DNA from: Tritrichomonas foetus
Taxonomy: Eukaryota; Parabasalia; Tritrichomonadida; Tritrichomonadidae
Direction: 5' to 3'
Assembly (NCBI GenBank): GCA_001839685.1
Contig: MLAK01000684.1
Location: 1 to 64,000 of the forward strand
Length of the DNA: 64,000 nucleotides
Part shown: positions 29,723-39,629 of the stretch, piece after piece
How positions within the stretch are numbered: position 1 is the stretch's first letter
Layout of the letters: each line of letters begins with the position of its first letter
Notes under the pieces: model-generated
Database searches by the model: none
What the model was told of the DNA's origin: nothing
What the model saw: the letters and a program-made list of their open reading frames with translations, nothing else
Translations under genes and position numbers: made by a program

Positions 29723-29845
29723 ATATATTTCAATTTAACAGAAAAAACCGAACTTTTTTGAACTTTTACAGAATATAAATGTGCAAATATAAACTTTTTG
29801 ATTAGTTAAAGAAATTCAAAGCATAAATGGCCAATATTCAAAATC

Positions 29846-30394
29846 ATGACGAAAATTCCTCGTTCTTTCTACACAGATGAAATACTAGACGTCACTCCTA
29901 AACTTCTTGGAAAGTATATATGCCGGAAATTCGATGACGGAACAGTTGGACGTTTTCAAATATTAGAAGTCGAAGCATATTGCGGCGAACACGATTTAGC
30001 TTGTCATGCCAGCAAGGGACGAACGCAGAGAACAGAAGCTATGTATTCTGAAGGCGGCCACGTTTATGTGTATTTGATATATGGAATGTATTGGCTCTTA
30101 AACATTACAACTGGCAAGAAAGATAGCCCACAAGCTGCACTAATAAGATCCATTTCTGGTGCATCTGGCCCAGGCAGAGCAGGTCGTCTTCTCAAGCTCG
30201 ATAAATCGTTTTACAATGAAGACCTCACAACGTCAAGCCGAATCTGGCTTGAAGATATGGGGGAGACCCTTACTTATGAGTGCACTCCAAGAATTGGGAT
30301 TAAATATGCAGGAAAGCCATGGGTGGACAAACTATGGCGTTTTGTGCATGATCCATCAAAAACAGAAAAAGATCCAACTGATCAGGAAGATTGA
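29846..30394 (+). CDS. Alkyladenine (3-methyladenine) DNA glycosylase, AAG/MPG family
   Basis: A 182-residue enzyme that removes alkylated and deaminated purines to start base-excision repair. It has the family core: RSFYTDEILDVTPKLLGKY, ILEVEAYCGEHDLACHAS with the catalytic Glu43 and flanking Tyr45 and His54, GRTQRTEAMYSEGGHVYVYLIYGMYWLLNI, and GPGRAGRLLKLDKS further on (segments quoted in part). Its compact length matches bacterial and plant forms rather than the longer animal enzyme. Acquisition by transfer is conceivable but not shown. The ATG is preceded by GGCCAATATTCAAAATC, which resembles the first half of the composite promoter block. Confidence 0.95.
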   Translation: MTKIPRSFYTDEILDVTPKLLGKYICRKFDDGTVGRFQILEVEAYCGEHDLACHASKGRTQRTEAMYSEGGHVYVYLIYGMYWLLNITTGKKDSPQAALIRSISGASGPGRAGRLLKLDKSFYNEDLTTSSRIWLEDMGETLTYECTPRIGIKYAGKPWVDKLWRFVHDPSKTEKDPTDQED

Positions 30395-30694
30395 TTTTTA
30401 GCATTTTGGATTTCATATTCATGTTTGTTTAAATTTGTAAATAAAAATTATCTTTAATCTTATAATGTCTTGATTTAGTTTTGACAAACGAAGCACACCT
30501 AATCTTAATATGAAAATGCTCATCTTAATATGAAAATGATTAAAAAGGATAAAATTGAATATCTCCATATAGAGTAATACATTCTGTTTGTTTCACATGA
30601 GAAATATTTCAAAACTAAGATAGAAAAAGCATATAAAAATGAATATCTAATTATTTGCTCTATAAAAACACATTTTAATATATTAATATAGCTG

Positions 30695-32173
30695 CTAGTT
30701 TTTCCCAGCTGCGGCTTTAGATGCATAATAACTTGCCCTTCGACTTTGATGAGCAGCATCACCATCAATCCATCGTTTAGACCATATTGCAATATCACGA
30801 TCATGTTGTGTTGTTCCATACATAAAAGGTGACCAAAGCCAGAATCCAAATGCAGCTAAAATAATCACTATTACAGCTACTATTTCTCTTTTCCCTTTAG
30901 GGAGATATAATTCTAATGATGCACCAAAAGCCATACATCCAATCATTAAAGGAATGCAATAATGATATTGATACATTACTCTTGGAATCATATAGAAAGG
31001 AAAATAACAAACAGCCCAACCAATTACAAATTGCATAGATTGCCAATATTTTGGATGCTTGATTCTAAAGCAACATAAAATTACACCAATTAATGCAAAA
31101 TAATATGAAAACACATTTCCTAAACAACGGATTTCTTTTCCATCTCTTCCCCAGAAGTAGCACATAACGCCAGACAGAATTGGCCATTGTTTAGGGAAAC
31201 TCATAGAATCATGGAATTCTTGAATACCCATGTTTCCAACATGCATATTTACAGATAACCAAATAGTACGTCTCGTTAGTCCAGGCGAAGTTAATCGTTT
31301 TCCAAATAAGGCGCATTCAACGCCATCATTGCTGATTAGTTGCTGTTTCATTTCTGGTATTAAATAGCCTGTTCCTGGACCAGCATAAGGCAATAAAATA
31401 AAATGAATAAAGAAAGACCATAAATAAACAAGAAACTGTATAATTGCTAAACTACCCCCATAAATACCGATTTGGAAAATATAATCAAGAACACCAACAT
31501 TCACTAAAGGTGCAAATGCAAATATGTAGACAAACGCGTCAAGTGCCATGAGCCCCCATGCTGTATTTTTACATGAGCATGCAGCACCAAGTGAAATGGC
31601 ATTAATGATGTGCCAAACATTGAATTTTGTTCCAAAATTGGGTATTGAAAAAGTGAACAACAGAATAGTGATGTGCAAAATTGAGAAAAAATGAAGAATT
31701 CCATCTGATAGAATGTGACGACCTTCTGTTCCAAGAGATGTATCAAATATAACTAACAATGAGCACACAGTTGCTGATGTATGGCCGAATCCAGCAAATC
31801 TGACACATAAATATGATAGGGGACAGCATAAGGCTGAAAATGTGGCTGGAGTAAGTCGAAGTAAAACATAATCTGGCTTTGGATATTTTGGAGCATTGTT
31901 GAAGTTAATTGAGCCGTCGTATTCTGATAAATTTGCGATATAGTATGCGACCATTTTTCCGAGGGGAGGGTGAATGTCGTAATAGAATTGGGAGTTGATG
32001 TAGAAATTCGTGAAGTTTCCAAAATAGACTTCATCAAAAACGCATCCGTCGGGATGAAAAATAATCCAATATCGAATAATAAAAGCAAGTGAAGTAATGA
32101 GTATAAGAATAAATGAATCCAATGTATCAAGTTGAGGGTTTGGTAATGACTTTAATGGTGATTTGTTCCTCAT
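30695..32173 (-). CDS. Protein O-mannosyltransferase (GT39 family), without MIR domain
   Basis: A 492-residue polytopic ER enzyme that transfers mannose from dolichyl-phosphate-mannose to Ser/Thr. The first loop has the acidic GCVFDEVYFGNF motif and DIHPPLGKMVAYY. Later come RLTPATFSALCCPLSY, a long hydrophobic core, and GTEGRHILSDG. Usual PMTs are about 750 residues with a luminal MIR domain; here the loop between the helices is short (about 80 residues, ending in QEFHDSMSFPKQWPI) and I see no MIR repeat. The start is set at MRNKSPLKS (32173), because the in-frame extension to 32224 crosses a promoter-like TAAACGGTCGC. Confidence 0.85.
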   Translation of the reverse strand: MRNKSPLKSLPNPQLDTLDSFILILITSLAFIIRYWIIFHPDGCVFDEVYFGNFTNFYINSQFYYDIHPPLGKMVAYYIANLSEYDGSINFNNAPKYPKPDYVLLRLTPATFSALCCPLSYLCVRFAGFGHTSATVCSLLVIFDTSLGTEGRHILSDGILHFFSILHITILLFTFSIPNFGTKFNVWHIINAISLGAACSCKNTAWGLMALDAFVYIFAFAPLVNVGVLDYIFQIGIYGGSLAIIQFLVYLWSFFIHFILLPYAGPGTGYLIPEMKQQLISNDGVECALFGKRLTSPGLTRRTIWLSVNMHVGNMGIQEFHDSMSFPKQWPILSGVMCYFWGRDGKEIRCLGNVFSYYFALIGVILCCFRIKHPKYWQSMQFVIGWAVCYFPFYMIPRVMYQYHYCIPLMIGCMAFGASLELYLPKGKREIVAVIVIILAAFGFWLWSPFMYGTTQHDRDIAIWSKRWIDGDAAHQSRRASYYASKAAAGKN

Positions 32174-32191
32174 CAGAAAATCACCTTCAAT

Positions 32192-32204
32192 TACTAAACG
32201 GTCG
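32192..32204 (-). promoter_or_regulatory. M3/Myb-like core before the mannosyltransferase gene
   Basis: Plus-strand TACTAAACGGTCGC, about 20 bases upstream of the chosen minus-strand ATG (32173). In gene direction it reads GCGACCGTTTAG. Confidence 0.55.
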
Positions 32205-32464
32205 CTGATCAAAGTATTCTTCAAAAGTTGACAAAGTGAATTATTTCACCTTTTATCCAGAAAAAGTTAATTACTTCACGTCTACATCTTATAAGTGTAA
32301 GGACGAACACCAAATATCAAACATGTGATTGAATGTAAAAAGGAACTGATATTGAATCTAAAGTATAGTCTTCTATTGAATCAGGAATAGATTGAAGGAT
32401 GAGAATTACATTCTTTTTGGATAATTCATGTTTGAGTTTTTCTTAAGAAATTTAAAAATGGCTA

Positions 32465-32567
32465 ATGTGATGTGACTTTGTGGGATCATTGGACTCATTC
32501 GGCCATTCGAGGAGGCACAACGAGTGAGCACGGCAGAGGGAGCGAAGTTCGCATCACATAAGATTTT
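32465..32567 (+). ncRNA. Candidate structured non-coding RNA
   Basis: A patch of about 95 bases near 50% GC inside very AT-rich spacer can fold into one long hairpin. The closing stem pairs 32465-32475 with 32549-32559 (eleven pairs, one G-T), extended to 32480/32543 with one bulged base. Then comes a roughly symmetric internal loop, a second stem 32494-32501 with 32521-32528 (eight pairs, one G-T), and a GCC/GGC apical stem (32502-32504 with 32514-32516). On the plus strand TTTT follows at 32564-32567, as a Pol III terminator would. I cannot place it in a known class: it is not a tRNA, and an H/ACA reading fails because the ACA is inside the stem. The strand is inferred from the TTTT. Confidence 0.5.
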
Positions 32568-32741
32568 GACCTTTATTTGGCCTTTCACTTCACCATTTCA
32601 AAACACATTGGTAAAATAAATCTATCCCCTGAAATGATGAAAATCTGTTCCTGATTGTATTTAGTTGAAGATTTACTTGAGAATGGAAAAAAAGATCGGG
32701 ATGGATTTTGATGAGTTTACTCATATACTTAAGACATAAAT

Positions 32742-33986
32742 TTAGGCTCCATCGACAGTTAATGGAATGTTTGTGTCAAGGACTGAAGTAGTTGCTGGCT
32801 TCGGCTCGCTGATATTGAACAAGCCGAAGAAGAAGGCACCGATTGCAACAACCATGAAGAACAGGAAGCTTCCGAACATGCCCATTCCTTCTTTCATAAG
32901 TGGCCAAAGGAAGATGATGGCGAAAGCACATGTCCAGTTAACAGCTGTGCAAATACCGGTGGCAATTGAACGAACTTCGTAGTTGAAATATTCTGGGATG
33001 ATGAACCATGGAATTGGACCAAATCCAACCCCGAATCCAAATTCGTAAAGGAAGATGGAAACGAGTGGTAAAAGTGTTGACCAGTTGTATTTTGTATTTA
33101 AAGCGAAAATCAATAAGAAAAGTGCCACGATTCCGCTGGAGATCATCCAGATTGCCTTTCTGCCAAGCTTGTCGACAAGAATACCACCGACTAAAACCGC
33201 TATACATTGTGAGGATTGAACGATACCTGCCTGGTAGCATGGATCGAAATTCAATCCGGATTGATTCATCAAATCGACCAGGTTTGTAACAACGGCGTTG
33301 ATTCCGCAAAACTGTTGGAAAAGCATCATAACGATTCCGATGATTAATCCGGGAGCATATTTTCTTTGGAAGATAGATTCTTTTTGGCCGGTTGAAGCTC
33401 TTTCTTCTGTGGAAGATCCTGATGACGGCTCAGGAACAAACCAAATAAGGATGGATTCAACGAGTGGGAAACAAGCGCAATATAATGATAATTCTAAATA
33501 GTTAAGATGCGGACCGAGACAGTTAAGAATAATGGAGGAAAAAACGAGAGCAAGTTGATTCATTGAGCCGTAAAAACCAGAAGCGCCTTCTGGAGCAATT
33601 TCGACAAGAAACATTGGGGAGATGGAAGAAAAGGCACCGAGAACAAATCCGATAAGGGCACGAGCGAAAATTCCTGCCCAAATATTGAGTTTTGTGATGA
33701 GATTGAGACACCATAAAAATGTACAAACGACTGATAATGCGAAACATGTCTTTTTGCGAGAGTTCTTGAATAGACGAAGAAGAAATTCTGAAAGGAATGG
33801 TCCGACAATAGCTGTTAGCGATGAAACGCCATTGTAAAAAGACCATTCCAATGACGTATCCGACAACCCATGAACTTTTCTGATTTCTGGGCCTGTTGGT
33901 GATGGATATGCGACAATATGACCGAATGTGAATGGTCCGAAACAAATAATGAGTGCGTAGAGTAAATGCTTGCTACAAAGCACCAT
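32742..33986 (-). CDS. MFS sugar-porter transporter
   Basis: A 414-residue, about twelve-helix transporter of the sugar-porter family, probably in the plasma membrane. Recognisable features are FGPFTFGHIVAYPSPTG in helix 1, the FGPIPWFIIPEYFNYEVRS signature (PxPW..PE...R), DKLGRKAIWMI in the cytosolic loop, and FQQFCGINAVV in helix 7. The last matches the QQxxGxN sugar-binding motif of GLUT-like proteins. Glucose or a related hexose is the likely substrate, known for the family but not proven here. The gene is complete, with ATG at 33986, and lies upstream of the mannosyltransferase on the same strand. Confidence 0.92.
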   Translation of the reverse strand: MVLCSKHLLYALIICFGPFTFGHIVAYPSPTGPEIRKVHGLSDTSLEWSFYNGVSSLTAIVGPFLSEFLLRLFKNSRKKTCFALSVVCTFLWCLNLITKLNIWAGIFARALIGFVLGAFSSISPMFLVEIAPEGASGFYGSMNQLALVFSSIILNCLGPHLNYLELSLYCACFPLVESILIWFVPEPSSGSSTEERASTGQKESIFQRKYAPGLIIGIVMMLFQQFCGINAVVTNLVDLMNQSGLNFDPCYQAGIVQSSQCIAVLVGGILVDKLGRKAIWMISSGIVALFLLIFALNTKYNWSTLLPLVSIFLYEFGFGVGFGPIPWFIIPEYFNYEVRSIATGICTAVNWTCAFAIIFLWPLMKEGMGMFGSFLFFMVVAIGAFFFGLFNISEPKPATTSVLDTNIPLTVDGA

Positions 33987-34846
33987 TCTGTGAAATAAAA
34001 ATCAATCACAAATCTATTGTCTTTCGAGTGTTTTCTTTCTCAAATTTCCCAAACTAAATTCTCAAAAATTGGGGAAGAAGAATATTTTTAAACTTTTTGT
34101 ATTCGGTATATTGAAAAAATTCGGAAAAAATGAAAAAATCTATTGAAACTAAATTAACAAATATTTTAATTATCTTGATTATTAGATATTATTATTTAAA
34201 TTTATAAGAATAATAATATTTAATGTATATATTTATATTCTGAAAGACATTATTTAGATTTGTGATAAATTATATGATGAGATATTAGTATTTCTTAAAT
34301 TAATAGAAATAAACGATGAAGAATTTCAGAAGTTCCATTCAAAAAAAAAATCCCAAAATAGTCTATGTGGTTACTTACCAATGATGTCTACACTCCTCAT
34401 ATAAATTTAAAATGACGATTATATTTTATTGCATTAAAGAAATGTTCTCTAGTCTTGTTCGTTGTTCTGTCTGATATTTATCGACAATCCCACCAATATC
34501 AATATTTAGGAAAAGGCGCATTCGAGCTTTTTGCATATCATTTTCCCTCCAGAATTTACTTCAGTTATTCTTTTAAACAAATGAAATGTGAAATTCATTA
34601 ATGCGTTGCTTAATGTTTGAATAAAATCAAAAATAAAAGCTGGAAACAAAAAATCTACAAATATTTACATTTAAATAATAACAAAAAAAATATTAATTTT
34701 GTGACTCTCATTAGCTAAAGAATCCCAATCCTCTCGACTCAAGGTATCATCACACAATTGTGCATCATGAATATATAAATCATTGATTCTAGCCAAATAA
34801 GGAGTAAAAAAGTTGTTTGGTAAGTGTAAACTCATGAAAAAGTTTG
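33987..34846. other. AT-rich spacer
   Basis: No supported gene. The patch at 34455-34560 is slightly less AT-rich (contains AAAAGGCGCATTCGAGCTTT) but I find no convincing fold. Confidence 0.5.
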
Positions 34847-36148
34847 TCACTTTGGGAAATTGGTTTGTAGTGATTTCTTTTTCGATGATTTTGAGATGTC
34901 CTTTTTAATATACTCTCCTCCATAGTCACGAGTCCTCTTTTTCACTAGTGGATCAACTGTTCTTTTGACAAACTTTGATGCACCTTCTACTTTTTTGAGT
35001 GTCTTTTTGGCCGTTTCACTTTGAAGCATATCTTCAATTATTGCAATTGAAAAAATCGAAATTAATCCATTCTTCTTCAAAGTTGCATCACTTATTAGTG
35101 TTGGTGCAGTAATTTTGACAATCTTTTCTTTCAGTTCTTTCACCGAAATGCACGCTTGGAAGAATCTTCTCGCATCGCATAAAAAGTATGACGAATTACT
35201 AAATCTTTCCATCAAGCACAGAATTGTTTTGAAAAACTTGTCATCAAAGAGTCCCTGTTTCACATTTACAAATTTAGAGAGCAGATTTAATGCTTCTGAA
35301 TGATATTTGTAAACTCGATAATTATTTTGATTATCACAATTTCGTGAAGAAAGAAGCAGTTTATAAGCTTCATTTGCATGATCGATGAACTTTTTAGCGT
35401 TTTCAACAGTACACAAACTATTGATAGCTTCCCAATAATAGTTCATCAGATGTGGGGGAAGTTGAACATGTTTTTCAAAAACTTTATATGTCTCACCTGA
35501 AATGAGAAGCTTTTGAAGATTTTGATTTTTGGATGAATCAGAAACAAGTCTCAATAATGAAATGATTTTTTCATGTTCATATGAATAAGTGTTTCCATAA
35601 TTATTTTTAAGTGCCTCATTAATTAGGCTTGCCAATCTACTATCAAATCCTCTTTCAAAAAGCCAATCTTGATAAATTTTCATCTTTTCTTCGTTTTGGA
35701 ATATTCCTGAAAACAAAATATAGACATTGAAATTTTCAATGTATTTGAGTAATGTCAAAACATAGTTACAGCTTTCTAGAATGTCTTTTGAGCCAGATTG
35801 GAATATGGACAATGTCACATCACTTATTCTTGAAATGGTGATATCAGAAACTTCATTTTTAGATAGCAATTTGGTGGCGAAATCCGGAAAGTAGGATGAC
35901 TTCACCAGATTTGGAATTACAAATGAACTTCCATACGATAGCAATCTTAATGCAACCAATGTTGTCTCTTCTTTGTTGTCACGAAATGCTATTTTGACTA
36001 AGCGAGGAAGGTGTTTCGACAAGTATTTTTTTAATTCTGGTGAATTGGATTTTCTGGCCTGTTCAAGTTCCGGCTCAAGAAGAACTTTTTCGATCATTGA
36101 TCCGTCCTGTTTCATGAGTTTGCAAAGAGTGCTGAGATCTTCAACCAT
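34847..36148 (-). CDS. Helical-repeat protein of unknown function
   Basis: A 433-residue all-helical protein, counted from MVEDLSTL (the open frame extends four codons more, only through TTG). Leu/Ile spacing suggests armadillo or HEAT hairpins up to about residue 390, followed by a very basic tail (KRTRDYGGEYIKKDISKSSKKKS) that could be a nuclear signal. The start, EDLSTLCKLMKQ then LLEPELEQ, faintly recalls SAPS/PP6R or Smek phosphatase regulatory subunits, but this is weak. No catalytic, membrane or signal features are visible. Confidence 0.65.
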   Translation of the reverse strand: MVEDLSTLCKLMKQDGSMIEKVLLEPELEQARKSNSPELKKYLSKHLPRLVKIAFRDNKEETTLVALRLLSYGSSFVIPNLVKSSYFPDFATKLLSKNEVSDITISRISDVTLSIFQSGSKDILESCNYVLTLLKYIENFNVYILFSGIFQNEEKMKIYQDWLFERGFDSRLASLINEALKNNYGNTYSYEHEKIISLLRLVSDSSKNQNLQKLLISGETYKVFEKHVQLPPHLMNYYWEAINSLCTVENAKKFIDHANEAYKLLLSSRNCDNQNNYRVYKYHSEALNLLSKFVNVKQGLFDDKFFKTILCLMERFSNSSYFLCDARRFFQACISVKELKEKIVKITAPTLISDATLKKNGLISIFSIAIIEDMLQSETAKKTLKKVEGASKFVKRTVDPLVKKRTRDYGGEYIKKDISKSSKKKSLQTNFPK

Positions 36149-37122
36149 CAAGATTCGCAAAAGGAAATCGAAGGCCGATTGAGATATCCTACCGATCGCT
36201 TTTCATTCAATTCCTATCAAACGTCATGACTCTTCGTAAAAGAAAAATGAAAAATCTAAACAGAAATTTCCAGAAGATCATCAGAAATCTTTTAATGACA
36301 TATTGAAAAAAGTTATATCGTAAAAAGAATTGAAATAATTTTTTGTTGATAGAAGACTTGACAGCTCACAAAAAGGTTTCTTTTTCAAATACTTCAGAAA
36401 AATGCTAATATGTGTATATCTTGCTCCTATCTCAATATTTTTGGTTATCTATCCTTAGTTGGGATATATTGATGTAACCTTAAACTATGAAATGGTTTCA
36501 TTATGTTCCAAGTTCAATATTATTAATTCCGAAAGATTTGGTTAATACCGATAGATCACTATGCTTTGTAGATATTTGTATATTTGTGAGAATATAAAAT
36601 AGAAATATTAGAGAGAATAGTGATAGAATCGTGATAAAATGTTCGTCGCATCAAATTTAGAATCAACAGCGAATATGCTGATCAAAACAGTAGGCTATAG
36701 AATGAAAGGCTATTGTGAGAGTCATGAAAATGGCATACATTTATACTTTTTCACAAATGAAATCACCACAAAATATTTTCATTCGCTATGAATAAAATAG
36801 ATCTCATAGAATGAGTTGGGTTCTCCCATCACCAGTATAATCTCAAGATATACTTAAGTTTTTACGGTAATCATCTCATAGGACGTATGAAACTCAGCAT
36901 ATTTTAATATTAGCATAAATAACTGTATTACATATGAATACCGCAATAACAATAAACTTTATTCAGGAAACCATCAAGATATTTAGCAATAAAAATAAGA
37001 TAAATTGAATGTGTATATAAAATTCAAAAAGTGAATTTAAGAAAAACACTTTTTCTTGTATTCTTCATCTCATTTATAATCTTTTGGAACAATTTTTACA
37101 ATTGTTAACATTTGTTTCAAAT
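36149..37122. other. AT-rich spacer
   Basis: About 970 bp with no supported gene, RNA or promoter element. Confidence 0.55.
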
Positions 37123-37187
37123 AGAAGAGAAGATGAAATCAAAAGAGAAGATGAAATCAAAAGAGAAGATGAAATCAAAAGAGAAAA
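37123..37187. repeat. 18-bp minisatellite, about 3.6 copies
   Basis: The unit AAAAGAGAAGATGAAATC occurs at 37141 and 37159, with a near copy at 37123 and a partial one to 37187. It lies just beyond the 3' end of the IQ-protein gene and is not part of it. Confidence 0.88.
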
Positions 37188-37230
37188 AAATAAGTGGCTT
37201 CATTTTAAACAAATATAAATCAATAAAAAA

Positions 37231-37806
37231 TTACCAATCAGCTGCCCTTACTTGTCCTATAATATTATTTTGGTTGGCGAAAACATTCCCGAAATTATGA
37301 TTGAAGTGAAAACCATTAAATTCAGCATTTGCTGTCATTCCTCTTTGCAGAGCGTTCCGCGTTGTTGCTGGCGCTGGATCAGCTATCTTTTTCTTAAGTT
37401 TGATGACTCGCCTAATTTTTGGGAATTTCTTTGGTGGAGGCGGAGGATCGCCTTCCTTCCGCACAGGAATCTGGATGTTATTTCTAATTACGAATTGACG
37501 CCAAACTTTCTGAATTTTGGTAGCCATCTGATTGAAATATAACATTCGCGCTTCGCATGCCTTTTGCACTTTCAGGCATTTCATCAATTCTTTTGCTCGA
37601 TTCATTCGATACGTCCTTTGAATAATAATAGCCTTTTGGTTCCTTTCCGCCAACTTTTGTCGAAATACAAATCGGCGGAAGGCACATTGAATCTTTATCG
37701 CTGATTGGTATTCAATTTCGCGTCTGTCTTGGGCTTTAGCAATGAGATCGAAGTAATGATCGGCAATACTGTTTCTTTGTTGGAAGATTTCGAGGAAAGA
37801 AGTCAT
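37231..37806 (-). CDS. IQ-motif protein, SPATA17-like
   Basis: A 191-residue basic protein with three IQ motifs that would bind calmodulin or related EF-hand proteins: AIKIQCAFRRFVFRQ, AIIIQRTYRMNRAK and ATKIQKVWRQFVIRN. Spacing between the first two (about 23 residues) and the longer gap to the third match SPATA17, a motile-cilium protein. That fits a flagellated protist. The tail is Pro/Lys-rich (PPPPPKKFPKIRR) and ends NNIIGQVRAADW. The start is set at MTSFLEIFQQRNS; the frame is open to an ATG at 37992, and the extra 62 residues (hydrophobic) could also be real. Confidence 0.65.
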   Translation of the reverse strand: MTSFLEIFQQRNSIADHYFDLIAKAQDRREIEYQSAIKIQCAFRRFVFRQKLAERNQKAIIIQRTYRMNRAKELMKCLKVQKACEARMLYFNQMATKIQKVWRQFVIRNNIQIPVRKEGDPPPPPKKFPKIRRVIKLKKKIADPAPATTRNALQRGMTANAEFNGFHFNHNFGNVFANQNNIIGQVRAADW

Positions 37807-38407
37807 TTCGCCTTGAGAATTAACTTTCTTATCGTTAAAATAATTTGGAAAGGTAAAGATTTGACCATTGAAATTTTTACACACAAACCAAATAAATTCG
37901 TAAAAAGTTGTGGTCACTAGACCGAATAAGTACTCAAATATAAAATGTTTCTGAGGAATTACGAGTTCATGTTGACACATTACGTCAGTCAATTCTATGA
38001 TTTTCTCAATTCTATAGTCTGAGTGAAACTATTTTTGTATCAACTGTGAAATATAATGTCAAATATTAATGAATTTTTAAATGATGAAATTAGGACAAAT
38101 TAGTATCGAAAAGAAACTATCAAAACAAGATATCAAATAGGGTTTTGGATAAAAATAAGTTGAATGTGACCAAGGAACTCCTTCATAGAATTCCTCTACA
38201 TTTTGACAAAAAGGATAATAGAAAGTAGAGATAGATGATATAATGAATCAACAGAAAGAATATGCATTCATTGTGATACGTTGTAGTAAAGCGTTATTTT
38301 TTCGAATTTGACAATAATGGATAAATCCATGATTATAACAATTGCATTTTAATAATAATCATGATATCGAAAGAAAATATTCAGTTTATTTATGAATGTT
38401 TGTTTAT
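37807..38407. other. Spacer, possibly with the IQ protein's N-terminal extension
   Basis: 37807-37992 remains open in the IQ-protein frame. The rest is AT-rich with no supported feature. Confidence 0.5.
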
Positions 38408-38905
38408 CTATTTATATTTGAAAATACGATAATCTTCTAAAACTTGGATGATTTCTGTGTTTCCGACTGCTTCAAAAGTTTTTGGGAATTTCTCTGAAAT
38501 GTATTGTCGACCACCTTCTTCCCATTCACTTAAGATTGTTGTGACCATTGCCAAGAAAAATCCAACTGTTGGATCAACAATGAGTGAATACCAATTTATC
38601 TTATTTCGAATTATTCCATTTACAACCAAAGTAGAAATTGCTGCAGCTGACGCTTTAATGAACAGGGATCTTTCAAAATCTTTTTCTTTATTACAATATC
38701 TTTCAAGAACTAAAATAAGAGTATTGTTTAAAAAACTATATGTAAGTGACGATTTTGCTGCAATAATGAGTTCTCCTTTTAATATTTCTATTAGTTTTTC
38801 ATCGATTTGAAATTTGCTTTTGTAGAGTTCTTTTCCAGCAGTCATGCAAATGTTTGTACAGCATCCAATGAATGCTCCCTTACATGTAGAGAAAACAAAA
38901 TCCAT
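38408..38905 (-). CDS. Small membrane-associated hypothetical protein
   Basis: A 165-residue protein I do not recognise. It has a Cys-rich N-terminal hydrophobic patch (FIGCCTNICM), a central Ser/Leu-rich segment and hydrophobic stretches at about 90-103 (AAAISTLVVNGII) and 108-124 (SLIVDPTVGFFLAMVTTI), then a charged tail. Several weak amphipathic or membrane helices could suit an organelle membrane. No signal peptide is obvious. The ATG at 38905 is the first in frame. Confidence 0.55.
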   Translation of the reverse strand: MDFVFSTCKGAFIGCCTNICMTAGKELYKSKFQIDEKLIEILKGELIIAAKSSLTYSFLNNTLILVLERYCNKEKDFERSLFIKASAAAISTLVVNGIIRNKINWYSLIVDPTVGFFLAMVTTILSEWEEGGRQYISEKFPKTFEAVGNTEIIQVLEDYRIFKYK

Positions 38906-39629
38906 TATTGGGTCAAAAAATAAAGTGAAGTGTTTTTAAAACAATTTGGCATTTCCAAAAAGACACCATCATAAATAATGACCTCAGAAAATCCAATGCC
39001 TGGATTCAATTTTATTCCATCATAATTTACAATTTATGGAATTGTTAGCTGAACAAAAGTGGCATGTCACACTTTTTGTCAGATTAAACTTCTGATAATT
39101 ATTTTCTTTGTTCTTTCAAGCATTTAAATGAATGTAATCCATGTCAATCTGCATTTAATGTAGATACACGCATAAAAGCATCGTTATTAATTTTCTAATA
39201 AAGCGTGCATGTTCAAAGTCATATTGAGATACTCAAACTTCTTCTAAACTCTTCAAATGTAAAGCTCTAAAAGAATTATTATGAAAATATTGATTGACAA
39301 AGCAATTCAATACCAAATATAATTCTTTGTATCAGTTCACAATTACTATTTCTTAAAAAGAAAAACACATTTTCATCATCATGTTTGGGGGGATGATAAC
39401 ATGTCAGACTTATTAAAGGAGCATCTTACAATTTTGTAGAACAATAAACAGAAATGATAGTGAGTACTACTCACTTAGCACTGATTAGCACAATTATTTT
39501 TTCTGACTATTGATCAACTTACGTGTAGGATAAGTCAAGAATAAAAATCTCATAGTGTTTTGACTAACTTTATATTTATTATTTACATAATTGAAGCAAC
39601 TTTTTCAACATTCATTTATTCCCAAAATA
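38906..39629. other. AT-rich spacer
   Basis: No supported gene. It contains TTTGGGGGGATGATAACATG near 39384, a G-run unusual here but without a clear fold. Confidence 0.5.

Noticed and set aside
32465..32567. Reading the structured RNA candidate as an H/ACA guide
   Set aside because: The only ACA is inside the closing stem and the lower stem is too long for the usual pocket-to-ACA distance.
32406..32588. Minus-strand 60-codon frame with Cys/Ser-rich sequence
   Set aside because: It coincides with the GC-rich hairpin RNA candidate; the open frame is explained by composition.
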